Source of the DNA: Luteimonas arsenica | GTDB lineage: Bacteria > Pseudomonadota > Gammaproteobacteria > Xanthomonadales > Xanthomonadaceae | Reading direction: 5' to 3' | Assembly: GCF_004352825.1 (NCBI RefSeq) | Contig: NZ_SJRW01000002.1 | Location: forward strand, 992,001-1,056,000 | DNA: 64,000 bases | Shown: piece by piece, positions 9,741 through 17,344 of the stretch | Layout of the letters: each line of letters starts with the position of its first letter | How positions within the stretch are numbered: the first letter of the stretch is position 1 | Translations under genes and position numbers: made by a program | The notes under the pieces: generated by a model | The model's input: only the letters and a program-made list of their open reading frames with translations | Told to the model about the DNA's origin: nothing | Databases searched by the model: none

Positions 9741-9770
9741 ATTCTATACGCGGGCTTCGGCGCTCGGCAA
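9741..9770 (-). promoter_or_regulatory. Promoter of tRNA-Ala, inside the 3' end of rnd
   Basis: On the minus strand TTGCCG (9770-9765) and TAGAAT (9746-9741) are 18 bp apart, and the mature tRNA-Ala 5' end is 12 nt further. The boxes overlap the last codons of rnd. Confidence 0.65.
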
Positions 9771-10862
9771 TTCCTCCGCGCCGGCGGCGAGCAGCGGGGC
9801 CAGCACCGGTTCAAGCCGCGCGCGCCGCCAGTCGCCGAAGGCCGCCCAGTCGCCCTCGTCCATCAGGGCCTCGAGCTTCCTGCGCGAGGCCAGCACGCCG
9901 TCGGGCAGGCCGAGTTCGGCGCTTTGTGCGGCCACCACGTCCTGCAGGCGGCGCAGCATGCGCTTGTCGCGGTCGTCGCCGCGCACCGGCGGCGCCTCCG
10001 CCTCGTCCGCCAGGGGCGTGGACAGGGCCTGCCAGAGCTCGTCGGCCAGCTTGCGCGGGGCCTTGGGGTGGCGATCGAGCAGGGCCTTGAGCGCGGCCGG
10101 GTCGGCTGGGGGCGTGCGCGCGATGGTGGCGGCGAGTTCGTTGTCGAGGATCCAGCTGCGCGGGCGGTCGTGGTCGCGGGCCCAGGCGTCGCGCCAGCGA
10201 AGCAGGCGCAGCAGGCGGTGCTGGGCGGCGGTGTCGAAATACTGGGCGGCGCGGATGGCGAGGTGCGGCCAGCGCTCCAGGCCGTTGCCGCGGGCGTTGG
10301 CGACCATGCGCGCGCAGTCCTCGCGCAGCCAGTCCAGCCGGCCCAGTTCCATGAGCCGCGCCTGCAGGTGGTCGTGGAGTTCGAACAGGTGGCGCACGTC
10401 GTCGGCGGCGTAGGCAAGCTGGGCTTCGGACAGCGGGCGGCGCGACCAGTCCGAGCGCGTTTCGCCCTTGCCCAGCGACACGCCGGCAATGTCGGCCACC
10501 AGGCGCTGGTAGCCGGCGCCGGCCGCGATCCCCGCGATCGCCGCGGCGACCTGGGTGTCGAACAGGGGCGCAGGCACCGCGTCGCAGGCGTGCTGCAGCG
10601 CGATCAGGTCCTCGCCGGCGCTGTGCATCACCTTGGTGATGCCCTCGTCGAGCAGGATCCCGCGCAGCGCCTCGTTGACACCCTGGGCCTGGGTGTCGAC
10701 CAGCAGGATCTCGTCGTGCACGGCGATCTGGGCCAGGGCCAGGTGCGGCCACCAGGTGCGTTCGCGGATGAATTCGGTATCCAGGCCGATGCGGGACGGG
10801 CGGGTTTCGAAGCGGGAGAGGAGGGCGCCGGGCTCGGCGATCCATTGGTAGTCGGGTTCCAT
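9744..10862 (-). CDS. rnd: Ribonuclease D
   Basis: A 372-residue 3'-5' exoribonuclease that trims tRNA 3' ends. The DEDDy exonuclease domain is visible: Exo I GLDTEFIRERTWWP, Exo II region VMHSAGEDL and Exo III AYAADDVRHLFELH with the catalytic Tyr/Asp. An HRDC domain follows (LKALLDRHPKAPRKLADELW and later helices). The ATG at 10862 is preceded by a TTGCCG-18 bp-TAGGCT promoter only 7 nt away, which excludes the longer upstream frame and implies a leaderless mRNA. Its position just upstream of two tRNA genes matches its substrate class. Confidence 0.95.
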   Translation of the reverse strand: MEPDYQWIAEPGALLSRFETRPSRIGLDTEFIRERTWWPHLALAQIAVHDEILLVDTQAQGVNEALRGILLDEGITKVMHSAGEDLIALQHACDAVPAPLFDTQVAAAIAGIAAGAGYQRLVADIAGVSLGKGETRSDWSRRPLSEAQLAYAADDVRHLFELHDHLQARLMELGRLDWLREDCARMVANARGNGLERWPHLAIRAAQYFDTAAQHRLLRLLRWRDAWARDHDRPRSWILDNELAATIARTPPADPAALKALLDRHPKAPRKLADELWQALSTPLADEAEAPPVRGDDRDKRMLRRLQDVVAAQSAELGLPDGVLASRRKLEALMDEGDWAAFGDWRRARLEPVLAPLLAAGAEELPSAEARV

Positions 10863-10869
10863 CGGCGCC

Positions 10870-10899
10870 AGCCTACCGGCGGGCCGGCACCGGCGGCAA
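10870..10899 (-). promoter_or_regulatory. Promoter of rnd
   Basis: Minus-strand TTGCCG (10899-10894) and TAGGCT (10875-10870) are separated by 18 bp. The -10 box ends 7 nt before the rnd ATG, which predicts a start of transcription at the initiation codon. Confidence 0.6.
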
Positions 10900-10945
10900 T
10901 CGCGCCATGGCCTGGCCGCGGCTGCCCGGGCGCGCCCGCTTGCCG

Positions 10946-10951
10946 TACTCT
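10946..10951 (+). promoter_or_regulatory. Candidate -10 box of the SUMF1 lipoprotein gene
   Basis: TACTCT ends 6 nt before GTG 10958. This supports GTG 10958 over the in-frame ATG at 10907, which would lie upstream of the transcript. No clear -35 box is seen. Confidence 0.4.
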
Positions 10952-10957
10952 TCAACG

Positions 10958-12841
10958 GTGACCGATCGCCGACCGCCCCTCCGGACCTCCACCTGGCCGC
11001 GCCGCGCAGCTGTCGCTGCCGCACTGGCGCTGCTGCTGGCCACAGGCTGCTCGCGCGAGGACGAGCCGGCGCCCGAGGCGGATACCGGGAGCGGGGAGCT
11101 CCGCGGCGACGGCAGCGTGACCATCAGCGGCGATGACCGCCTGGCCGGCAGCCTGACCTGGCGTGCGCCCCGGGTCGAACTGGGCGAGGGCGAGGACGCG
11201 CTGGCGGCGGCGCTGGCGCGCGCGGAACTGGCGCTCGAAGCGGGCGACCTGGATGCCGGCGCGGATTCGGCGATCCCCCTGTACCAGGCCGTGCTCGACC
11301 AGGAGCCCGACCACGCCGGCGCGCGCGAAGGGCTGGATCGCGCGTTCGCGCGCCTGCTGTCCCAGGGCCGCGAGGCGCTGGCCGACGCCGGCGATGACGA
11401 TGCCGCGCTGCGCAGGGCGCGGGAGGTCGCGGCGGTGGCGCGCAGCCTGCGCCCGGGCGACGAAGCCGTGGGCGAGTACCTGGCGGGCGTCGACCGCGCC
11501 GACGAAATGGCGGAGATAAACCGCGCCGCCGAGAAGGAATTGAGGGAAGGTCGCCTGGGCGAGTCCGGCGGCGGCGCGCTGGCGCAAGTGCGTCGGGCGC
11601 TGGCGATCGACGAGGCGCAGCCCCGCGCCCTGCAGATCCGGGCCGCGATCGAGAGCGCGATGATCCGGCGCGCGGAGGACGCCGCCGCCAAGGGCGGGTT
11701 CGAGGACGCCGGCACCTGGCTCGACCACGCCGAAGGCGTGCGCGACGGCGTGGAGACCGTGGCCGACGCTCGCTCCCGCTTGGACACCGAGCGTCGTCGC
11801 TGGATCCTGCGCCTGCGCGACGAGGGCATCGCGGCGCTGCCCGGGGCCGACGGCATCGAGCGCGCGCGCAGCGTGCTGGCGCGGATGCTGGTGCTCGCCG
11901 AGCCCGGCAACGCCGCGGTGATCGAGCTGCGCGAGCGCATCGACCTGGCCGTGCATTACGGCGCCTTCCGCCCGGGGCAGCGATTCACCGATGCCGCCGC
12001 CGGTGGCCGCGGGCCGCAGATGGTGGTGGTGCCGCACGGCGGCTTCGGCATGGGCGCCGTCGATGGCGACCGCGATGCCGACGACAACGAGCGCCCGCGC
12101 CGCAACCTGCGCTTCGACCGCGGCTTCGCGCTGTCGCTCAACGAGATCACGGTCGGCGAGTTCCGCCGCTTCGTCGAAGCGACCGGCTACCGCTCGCGCG
12201 CCGAGCGCCGCAGCTTTTCCATGGCCTACGACGAGCGCAGCGGCAACTTCGTCCGCCGCAGCAACGTCGACTGGCGCTCGGACTTCAGCGGCGCACCGGC
12301 GGCGGCCAACCTGCCGGTGGTCCACGTCAGCGCGCGCGACGCCCAGGCCTACGTCGACTGGCTGGCCGAGGTCAGCGGCGAGCGCTACCGCCTGCCCAGC
12401 GAGGCCGAGTTCGAATACGCCCTGCGCGCCGGCGGCCAGGGCCGCTACCCCTGGGGCGACGGCGAGCCGCCCGAGCGCGCCGGCAACCTCACCGGCGGCA
12501 AGGACCGCTCGCCCGGCGGCCGCGGCTGGAGCAACGCCTTCGCCGACTACGACGACGGCCACTGGGGTCCGGCGCCGGTGGGCAGCTTCACGCCGAATGC
12601 ATTCGGCCTGCACGATCTTGAGGGCAACGTCAGCGAATGGGTCGCCGACTGCTGGCACGACAGCTACCGGCGTGCACCGGATTCCGGGACGGCCTGGGTC
12701 AATCCTGGTTGCCGCATGCAGGTGGTGCGAGGCGGTGCCTGGGCCAGCTCGCCGCCGCAGACGCGCAGCTCCTGGCGGGCGCCGTCGCCGGTGGACAATA
12801 CCAACGCCCGCGTCGGCTTCCGGGTCGCACGCGACATCTGA
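10958..12841 (+). CDS. Lipoprotein with helical repeats and a C-terminal SUMF1/FGE-sulfatase domain
   Basis: About 627 residues. A basic N-terminus and hydrophobic stretch end in the lipobox LLLATGC, so the protein should be lipid-anchored. Residues of roughly 60-340 are charged alanine-rich helices resembling TPR-like repeats. The last 280 residues are a formylglycine-generating-enzyme-type fold: PHGGFGMGAVDGD, LNEITVGEFRRFVEATGY, VHVSARDAQAYVDWLAE, YRLPSEAEFEYALRAG, HDLEGNVSEWVADCW and a final VGFRVARDI. Many such domains are non-catalytic. The M48 protease gene starts 19 nt downstream, suggesting a joint role at the envelope. The true function is unknown. Confidence 0.85.
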   Translation: MTDRRPPLRTSTWPRRAAVAAALALLLATGCSREDEPAPEADTGSGELRGDGSVTISGDDRLAGSLTWRAPRVELGEGEDALAAALARAELALEAGDLDAGADSAIPLYQAVLDQEPDHAGAREGLDRAFARLLSQGREALADAGDDDAALRRAREVAAVARSLRPGDEAVGEYLAGVDRADEMAEINRAAEKELREGRLGESGGGALAQVRRALAIDEAQPRALQIRAAIESAMIRRAEDAAAKGGFEDAGTWLDHAEGVRDGVETVADARSRLDTERRRWILRLRDEGIAALPGADGIERARSVLARMLVLAEPGNAAVIELRERIDLAVHYGAFRPGQRFTDAAAGGRGPQMVVVPHGGFGMGAVDGDRDADDNERPRRNLRFDRGFALSLNEITVGEFRRFVEATGYRSRAERRSFSMAYDERSGNFVRRSNVDWRSDFSGAPAAANLPVVHVSARDAQAYVDWLAEVSGERYRLPSEAEFEYALRAGGQGRYPWGDGEPPERAGNLTGGKDRSPGGRGWSNAFADYDDGHWGPAPVGSFTPNAFGLHDLEGNVSEWVADCWHDSYRRAPDSGTAWVNPGCRMQVVRGGAWASSPPQTRSSWRAPSPVDNTNARVGFRVARDI

Positions 12842-12860
12842 AACCAGGCAGGACACAGGC

Positions 12861-13760
12861 ATGAGACAGGATCCCTTCGGGCGTCAGCGGCAGCAGCAGG
12901 CGGCGCCCCGGCGCGGCTTCAATCCGAGGATCCTGATCCTCATCGCCTTCATCGCCTACGGCGCGTACTACTACTTCTCCAACCAGACCCTGGATCCGGT
13001 GACCGGCGAGAAGGTGCTGATCGACCGCTCGCTGTCGGTCGAGGACGAGAAGGCCCTGGGCCTGCAGGCCTACGAGGAAATCCTGTCGACCGAGCGGCCG
13101 GTGGACCCGAACACCCCGATCGCGCGCGAGGTGCGCGAGATCGCGCGCCGGCTGATCGCCAAGGTGCCCGAGGTCGAGGCGGCGCTGGCGGCCGAGAACG
13201 GGCAGCAGGCCAGCGGCTTTTCCTCCACCTTCGACTGGGACGTCAACGTGATCCAGTCCGACCAGGCCAACGCCTTCTGCCTGCCCGGCGGCAAGATGGC
13301 GGTCTACACCGGCCTGGTGCCGGTGGCGCAGAACGAGCACGCGATGGCGGTGGTGATGGGCCACGAGATCGCCCACGCCCTGCTGCGCCACGGCGCCCAG
13401 CGCATGGCGCAGCAGAAGCTGTCGCAGGTGGGGCAGATGGCCGGCGCCATGAGCGGCATGGATCCGCAGCAGCAGCAGATGGTGATGGCGGCGATGGGCT
13501 ATGGCTACCTGCTGCCCTACGCGCGAAAGCACGAGACCGAAGCCGACTACGTAGGCCTGATGCTGGCCGCCGCGGCCTGCTACGACCCGCGCGAATCGGT
13601 GCCGCTGTGGGAGCGCATGACCGAAGCCAGTGGCGGCCAGTCACCGCCGGAATTCCAGTCCACCCACCCCAACCCCGGCACCCGCATCCAGAACCTGCAG
13701 TCCCTGCTGCCCAAGGCCATGGAATACCGCGAACGCTTCTGCGCTGAAGGCGCCCTGTAG
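12861..13760 (+). CDS. M48-family zinc metallopeptidase with one N-terminal membrane segment
   Basis: 299 residues with an N-terminal anchor (ILILIAFIAYGAYYYFSN), then a periplasmic Loip/YcaL-like peptidase. The zinc site is GHEIAHALLRH and the third ligand lies in KHETEADYVGLMLAA. A QANAFCLPGGKMAVYTGL strand precedes the active helix, as in M48B/C proteins. It follows the SUMF1-domain lipoprotein gene by 19 nt in one operon. It may act in outer-membrane protein or envelope quality control. The start is ATG 12861; the larger frame upstream lies in the lipoprotein gene. Confidence 0.92.
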   Translation: MRQDPFGRQRQQQAAPRRGFNPRILILIAFIAYGAYYYFSNQTLDPVTGEKVLIDRSLSVEDEKALGLQAYEEILSTERPVDPNTPIAREVREIARRLIAKVPEVEAALAAENGQQASGFSSTFDWDVNVIQSDQANAFCLPGGKMAVYTGLVPVAQNEHAMAVVMGHEIAHALLRHGAQRMAQQKLSQVGQMAGAMSGMDPQQQQMVMAAMGYGYLLPYARKHETEADYVGLMLAAAACYDPRESVPLWERMTEASGGQSPPEFQSTHPNPGTRIQNLQSLLPKAMEYRERFCAEGAL

Positions 13761-13784
13761 CGGCCGCGGCTGCGACTTCTGAAA

Positions 13785-13968
13785 AGCAATTTTTGCCACG
13801 GATTTACGCGGATTACGCGGATCTGGCTTAGGCAAGCCACAGGCCCGCCGGCTCATGCATGGCTTGTCCGCAACCCACTTGGGTGAAAAGCCCTGTGCAG
13901 CGCGCAGCGCTCGCACTTGCCTCAGCCAGATCCGCGTAATCCGCGTAAATCCGTGGCAAAAAGCTCTT
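13785..13968. repeat. Long palindromic element, copy A (simple, type 1)
   Basis: Arms of about 45 bp (about 13789-13835 and 13917-13965) pair almost perfectly around a loop of about 80 nt. Each arm starts at GCCACGGAT and continues with ACGCGGAT-like units spaced about 10 nt (GCCACGGATTTACGCGGATT, ACGCGGATCTGGCT). It separates the convergent M48 and phaR genes. The right arm is followed by A residues rather than T on the plus strand, so it is not a canonical terminator. Confidence 0.9.
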
Positions 13969-13988
13969 GAGCTTCTGGAGCCGTGGGA

Positions 13989-14480
13989 TTACCTGCGCTT
14001 GCCGCCAGCGGTGCCGCGGGGCTTTTCGGGGGCGGCGGGCGGGTTGGTGGTGGAGGCCAGGTTGCGCTGGAACTCCTGCCACATGGCCATGTTGCGCTCG
14101 GTCAGCTGGGTCATCATCGACCAGGGGGTCTGGCCCATCATGTTGTCCATCTGCTGGCGGAACTGCTGCTGCTGTTCCAGGAAGGCGTGCATCGAGCGCT
14201 CCAGGTAGGAGCCCATGAAGCCCTGCAGCGAGTCGCCGTAGAAGCGGATGATCTGGCTCAGGAGTTCGGTCGACAGGATCGGCTGGCCGTCCTGCTCCTG
14301 CTCGGAAATGATCTGCAGCAGCACCTGGCGGGTGAGGTCCTCGCCGCTCTTGGCGTCGCGGACTTCGAAATCCTCGCCGTCGACGATCAACTGGCGCACG
14401 TCCTCGATCGTGATGTAGCTCGAGATCTCGGTGTCGTACAGGCGGCGGTTGGGGTACTTCTTGATGACACGGATGGCCAT
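13989..14480 (-). CDS. phaR: Polyhydroxyalkanoate synthesis regulator PhaR
   Basis: A 163-residue DNA- and PHB-granule-binding repressor. The PHB/PHA accumulation DNA-binding domain is clear at the N-terminus (RVIKKYPNRRLYDTEISSYI, DVRQLIVDGEDFEVRDAKSG), followed by the granule-binding region LLQIISEQEQDGQPILSTEL and a glutamine/methionine-rich helix. The C-terminus is a short lysine/proline tail. The start ATG 14480 places the conserved block at residue 4; an in-frame GTG at 14507 is possible. The acetoacetyl-CoA reductase gene lies directly upstream on the same strand, which fits control of PHB metabolism. Confidence 0.92.
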   Translation of the reverse strand: MAIRVIKKYPNRRLYDTEISSYITIEDVRQLIVDGEDFEVRDAKSGEDLTRQVLLQIISEQEQDGQPILSTELLSQIIRFYGDSLQGFMGSYLERSMHAFLEQQQQFRQQMDNMMGQTPWSMMTQLTERNMAMWQEFQRNLASTTNPPAAPEKPRGTAGGKRR

Positions 14481-14565
14481 GCTGCGGTGCTCGAATTCCT
14501 GACCCACCGCAGCATGACGCAGCGCAACAGCGCTTGCAACCGGCCCCGCGAGGGGGCCAGGGGAG

Positions 14566-15306
14566 TTACCAGCCCATGTACTGGCCGCCGTTCGCGGCCA
14601 GGTTGGCGCCGGTGATCCAGGCGGCCTCGTCGGCCAGGAAGAAGGCCACGGCGTAGGCGATCTCGTCGGGCTCGCCCAGGCGCCCGGTGGGGATCTGGGC
14701 GACGATCTTCTCGCGCACCGCTTCAGGGACCGCCATCACCATGTCGGTGCCGATATAGCCGGGCGAGACCGTATTCACCGTGATCCCGAGCTTCGCGTTC
14801 TCCTGCGCCAGCGAGATGGTGAAGCCGTGCATGCCGGCCTTGGCGGCGGCGTAGTTGGCCTGCCCGTACTGGCCCTTCTGGCCGTTGATCGAGCTGATCT
14901 GCACGATCCGGCCCCACTTGCGCTCGCGCATGCCGTCGATCACCGGGCGGGTGACGTTGTAGCAGGCGTTGAGGTTGGTGGTGATGACGTCGGTCCACTG
15001 CTGCGGCGTCATCTTGTGGAAGGTGGAGTCGCGGGTGATGCCGGCGTTGTTGACCAGGATCTCGACCGGGCCCAGGGCCTCCTCGACCTTGCGCACCATC
15101 GCCTCGGCTTCATCCGGCGACGACACGTCGCCGGGGACGAGGGTGAACTCGAAACCTTCCGCGCGCATCGCCTTCTCCCAGGCGCGCGCCTTCTCCTCAT
15201 TGCGATAGTTGGTCGCGACCTTGTGGCCAGCCTTGGCCAGGCGCTTGCAGATGGCGGTGCCGATGCCGCCGGTTCCCCCGGTAACCAACGCAACCCTTGA
15301 CGTCAT
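14566..15306 (-). CDS. phaB: Acetoacetyl-CoA reductase
   Basis: A 246-residue short-chain dehydrogenase. TGGTGGIGTAICKRLA is the NADPH-binding glycine motif, NNAGITRDSTFHKM the structural motif and SSINGQKGQYGQANYAAAKAG contains the catalytic Ser-Tyr-Lys. VSPGYIGTDMVMAVP and the terminal GANLAANGGQYMGW are typical of PhbB rather than FabG. It makes (R)-3-hydroxybutyryl-CoA for PHB. phaR follows on the same strand 85 nt downstream. A TAGAAT box lies 46 nt before the ATG, overlapping the gluQ stop. No PHA synthase is in the window. Confidence 0.93.
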   Translation of the reverse strand: MTSRVALVTGGTGGIGTAICKRLAKAGHKVATNYRNEEKARAWEKAMRAEGFEFTLVPGDVSSPDEAEAMVRKVEEALGPVEILVNNAGITRDSTFHKMTPQQWTDVITTNLNACYNVTRPVIDGMRERKWGRIVQISSINGQKGQYGQANYAAAKAGMHGFTISLAQENAKLGITVNTVSPGYIGTDMVMAVPEAVREKIVAQIPTGRLGEPDEIAYAVAFFLADEAAWITGANLAANGGQYMGW

Positions 15307-15352
15307 GTCGTCGCTCCAGATGCCGGACGCGGCGTGCGTCCGCTCGCAATCG

Positions 15353-15358
15353 ATTCTA
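15353..15358 (-). promoter_or_regulatory. Candidate -10 box of phaB
   Basis: TAGAAT on the minus strand overlaps the TAG stop of gluQ and lies 46 nt before the phaB ATG. The -35 region is weak. Confidence 0.45.
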
Positions 15359-16309
15359 GGCACCTTGTGTTGCGGCGGCATTGTGCAGTGCGGTGGCAGG
15401 CAGCGGTCCGCGCGGGATGCGCCGCGGATCGAAGCCGCGCACGGCGGCGTCGAGCAGCGCGGGCAATGCCGCCTGCGCGGGCAACACGCGCGGATCCTGG
15501 CCGAGCGCCACCCAGGCCATGCGCAGGGCGGGCAGGGGGTCGGTATCGTCCACGGGCAGCGAGGCACGCGACTTCGACAGCTTGCGGCCGTCTCCGTCCA
15601 GCACCAGGGGCAGGTGCAGGTAGCGTGGCCGCGGCAGGCCGAGCGCGCGCTGCAGCAGCAGCTGGCGTGGGGTCGAATCGAGCAGGTCGGCGCCGCGCAC
15701 GACCCCGGTGATGCCCTGGTCGGCATCGTCCACGACCACGGCGAGCTGGTAGGCCCAGTAGCCGTCGGCGCGGCGCAGCACGAAGTCGCCGACCTCGCGT
15801 GCGATGTCCTGGGCGACGTGGCCGTGGACGGCATCGTCGAAGACCTCGCGGCAGCCATCAGGCACGCGCAGGCGCATCGCTGGATCGGGCCGCCGCGCCC
15901 CCGGGCGGCAGGTGCGGTGGATGCCGCCGGTGGCGGCGACGTCGGCGCGGCTGCAGTGGCATTCGAAGGCCAGCCCGGCATCGAGCAGCTTCTGCAGCGC
16001 GGCCGCGTACAGGTCCCCGCGACGCGACTGCCATTCCACCGGGCCGTCGTGGTCGAGGCCAAGGGCGGCCAGGCTGCGCAGCTGGGCCTGCGCCGCGCCG
16101 GGCACTTCGCGGCTACGGTCGACGTCCTCGACGCGGATCCGCCACTCGCCGCCGGCGCTGCGCGCGCACAGCCAGCTGCCGAAGGCCGCGACCAGGGAGC
16201 CGAAATGCAGGGGGCCGGTGGGCGAGGGCGCGAAGCGGCCGCGGACGGGCGCGGCCGCCGGGGCGGTGGGCGCGACGGGCGGTGCCGCGGGAGGCATGGG
16301 AGGGCTCAT
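15356..16309 (-). CDS. gluQ: Glutamyl-Q tRNA(Asp) synthetase
   Basis: A 317-residue paralogue of the glutamyl-tRNA synthetase catalytic core without an anticodon-binding domain. It glutamylates queuosine in tRNA-Asp. FAPSPTGPLHFGSLVAAFGS carries the HIGH-like motif, RVEDVDRSREVPGA follows, the zinc-binding Cys cluster is ECHCSR...CR, and KLSKSRAS is the KMSKS-like loop. A proline/alanine-rich N-terminal tail of about 20 residues precedes the core, so the real start may be a downstream Met. It is divergent from htpX. Confidence 0.93.
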   Translation of the reverse strand: MSPPMPPAAPPVAPTAPAAAPVRGRFAPSPTGPLHFGSLVAAFGSWLCARSAGGEWRIRVEDVDRSREVPGAAQAQLRSLAALGLDHDGPVEWQSRRGDLYAAALQKLLDAGLAFECHCSRADVAATGGIHRTCRPGARRPDPAMRLRVPDGCREVFDDAVHGHVAQDIAREVGDFVLRRADGYWAYQLAVVVDDADQGITGVVRGADLLDSTPRQLLLQRALGLPRPRYLHLPLVLDGDGRKLSKSRASLPVDDTDPLPALRMAWVALGQDPRVLPAQAALPALLDAAVRGFDPRRIPRGPLPATALHNAAATQGA

Positions 16310-16385
16310 GTCGTCATCTTGAATTCAAGGCCTTCCGGGCACACTTCCGTATCCAGTACCCGTGAACCTGCAGGAACCCGTTGCC

Positions 16386-17294
16386 ATGCTCAAGCGCGTC
16401 GTCCTCTTCCTCGCCACCAACCTGGCGGTGCTGGCCCTGCTCAGCATCATCATGGCGGTGTTCGGCATCAACCCGCAGTCGATGGGTGGCCTGCTGGTGA
16501 TGGCGGCGCTGTTCGGCTTCGGCGGCTCGCTGATCTCGCTGCTGTCCTCGAAGTGGGTGGCCAAGCGTGCCGCCGGACTGCACGTGATCGAAAAGCCGAA
16601 CAGCGATGTCGAGCGCTGGCTGGTCGACACCGTCGCCCGCCAGGCGCAGGCGGCCGGCATCGGCATGCCCGAGGTGGCGATCTACGATGCGCCGGAAATC
16701 AACGCCTTCGCCACCGGCGCCAACCGCAACAACGCCCTGGTGGCGGTGTCCACCGGCCTGCTGCGCGCGATGGACCACGACGAGGCCGAGGCCGTGCTCG
16801 CGCACGAGGTCAGCCACGTCGCCAATGGCGACATGGTCACCATGGCCCTGCTGCAGGGCGTGCTCAACACCTTCGTGATCGTGCTCGCGCGCCTGGTCGG
16901 GCGCGTGGTCGACGGCTACCTCAGCGGCGGCCGCGACAACGGCGGTGGCGGACTGGCCTATTTCGCCATCGTGTTCGTGCTGGACATGGTCTTCGGGCTG
17001 TTCGCGAGCATGATCGCGATGTGGTTCTCGCGCCACCGCGAGTTCCGTGCCGACGCCGGTGGTGCCGCGCTCGCGGGCCGGGAAAAGATGATCGCCGCGC
17101 TCAAGCGCCTGTCGCTCAACCAGGGCCAGAACACCCTGCCCAAGCAGGTCGCCGCCTTCGGCATCAGCGGTGCCATGGGCCACGGCCTGCGTCGCCTGCT
17201 GCTCAGCCATCCGCCGCTGGAGGAGCGCATCCGTGCGCTCGAGGCCGGTAGCGTCGACGGCGAGGCCGCGCTGCACCAGGGCCTGCTGGCCTGA
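16386..17294 (+). CDS. htpX: Inner-membrane zinc protease HtpX
   Basis: A 302-residue M48B metalloprotease for membrane-protein quality control. Two N-terminal membrane helices (VVLFLATNLAVLALLSIIMAV and the segment from residue 35) precede the zinc motif AHEVSHVANGDMVT. A second helix pair follows (VLNTFVIVLARLVGRVV, LAYFAIVFVLDMVFGLFA), and RHREFRADAGGA contributes the third ligand. LLSHPPLEERIRALE is the usual C-terminus. ATG 16386 is preceded by CAGGAA. HtpX is often controlled by Cpx or heat stress, but no such site is obvious here. Confidence 0.97.
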   Translation: MLKRVVLFLATNLAVLALLSIIMAVFGINPQSMGGLLVMAALFGFGGSLISLLSSKWVAKRAAGLHVIEKPNSDVERWLVDTVARQAQAAGIGMPEVAIYDAPEINAFATGANRNNALVAVSTGLLRAMDHDEAEAVLAHEVSHVANGDMVTMALLQGVLNTFVIVLARLVGRVVDGYLSGGRDNGGGGLAYFAIVFVLDMVFGLFASMIAMWFSRHREFRADAGGAALAGREKMIAALKRLSLNQGQNTLPKQVAAFGISGAMGHGLRRLLLSHPPLEERIRALEAGSVDGEAALHQGLLA

Positions 17295-17316
17295 GCGGAA
17301 GGCGGTGACGATGGCC

Positions 17317-17337
17317 GGCGGCGCGATCCGCGCCGCC
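17317..17337. terminator. GC hairpin between convergent htpX and fimX-like genes
   Basis: GGCGGCGCG-ATC-CGCGCCGCC is a perfect 9-bp stem in the 50-bp gap between two convergent genes. It has no T-run, so a terminator role is only likely, not certain. Confidence 0.5.
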
Positions 17338-17344
17338 GCGCCGC

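Noticed and set aside
10907-10957. ATG at 10907 as start of the SUMF1 lipoprotein
   Set aside because: It would give an over-long signal sequence and lies upstream of the TACTCT box that fits a start at GTG 10958.
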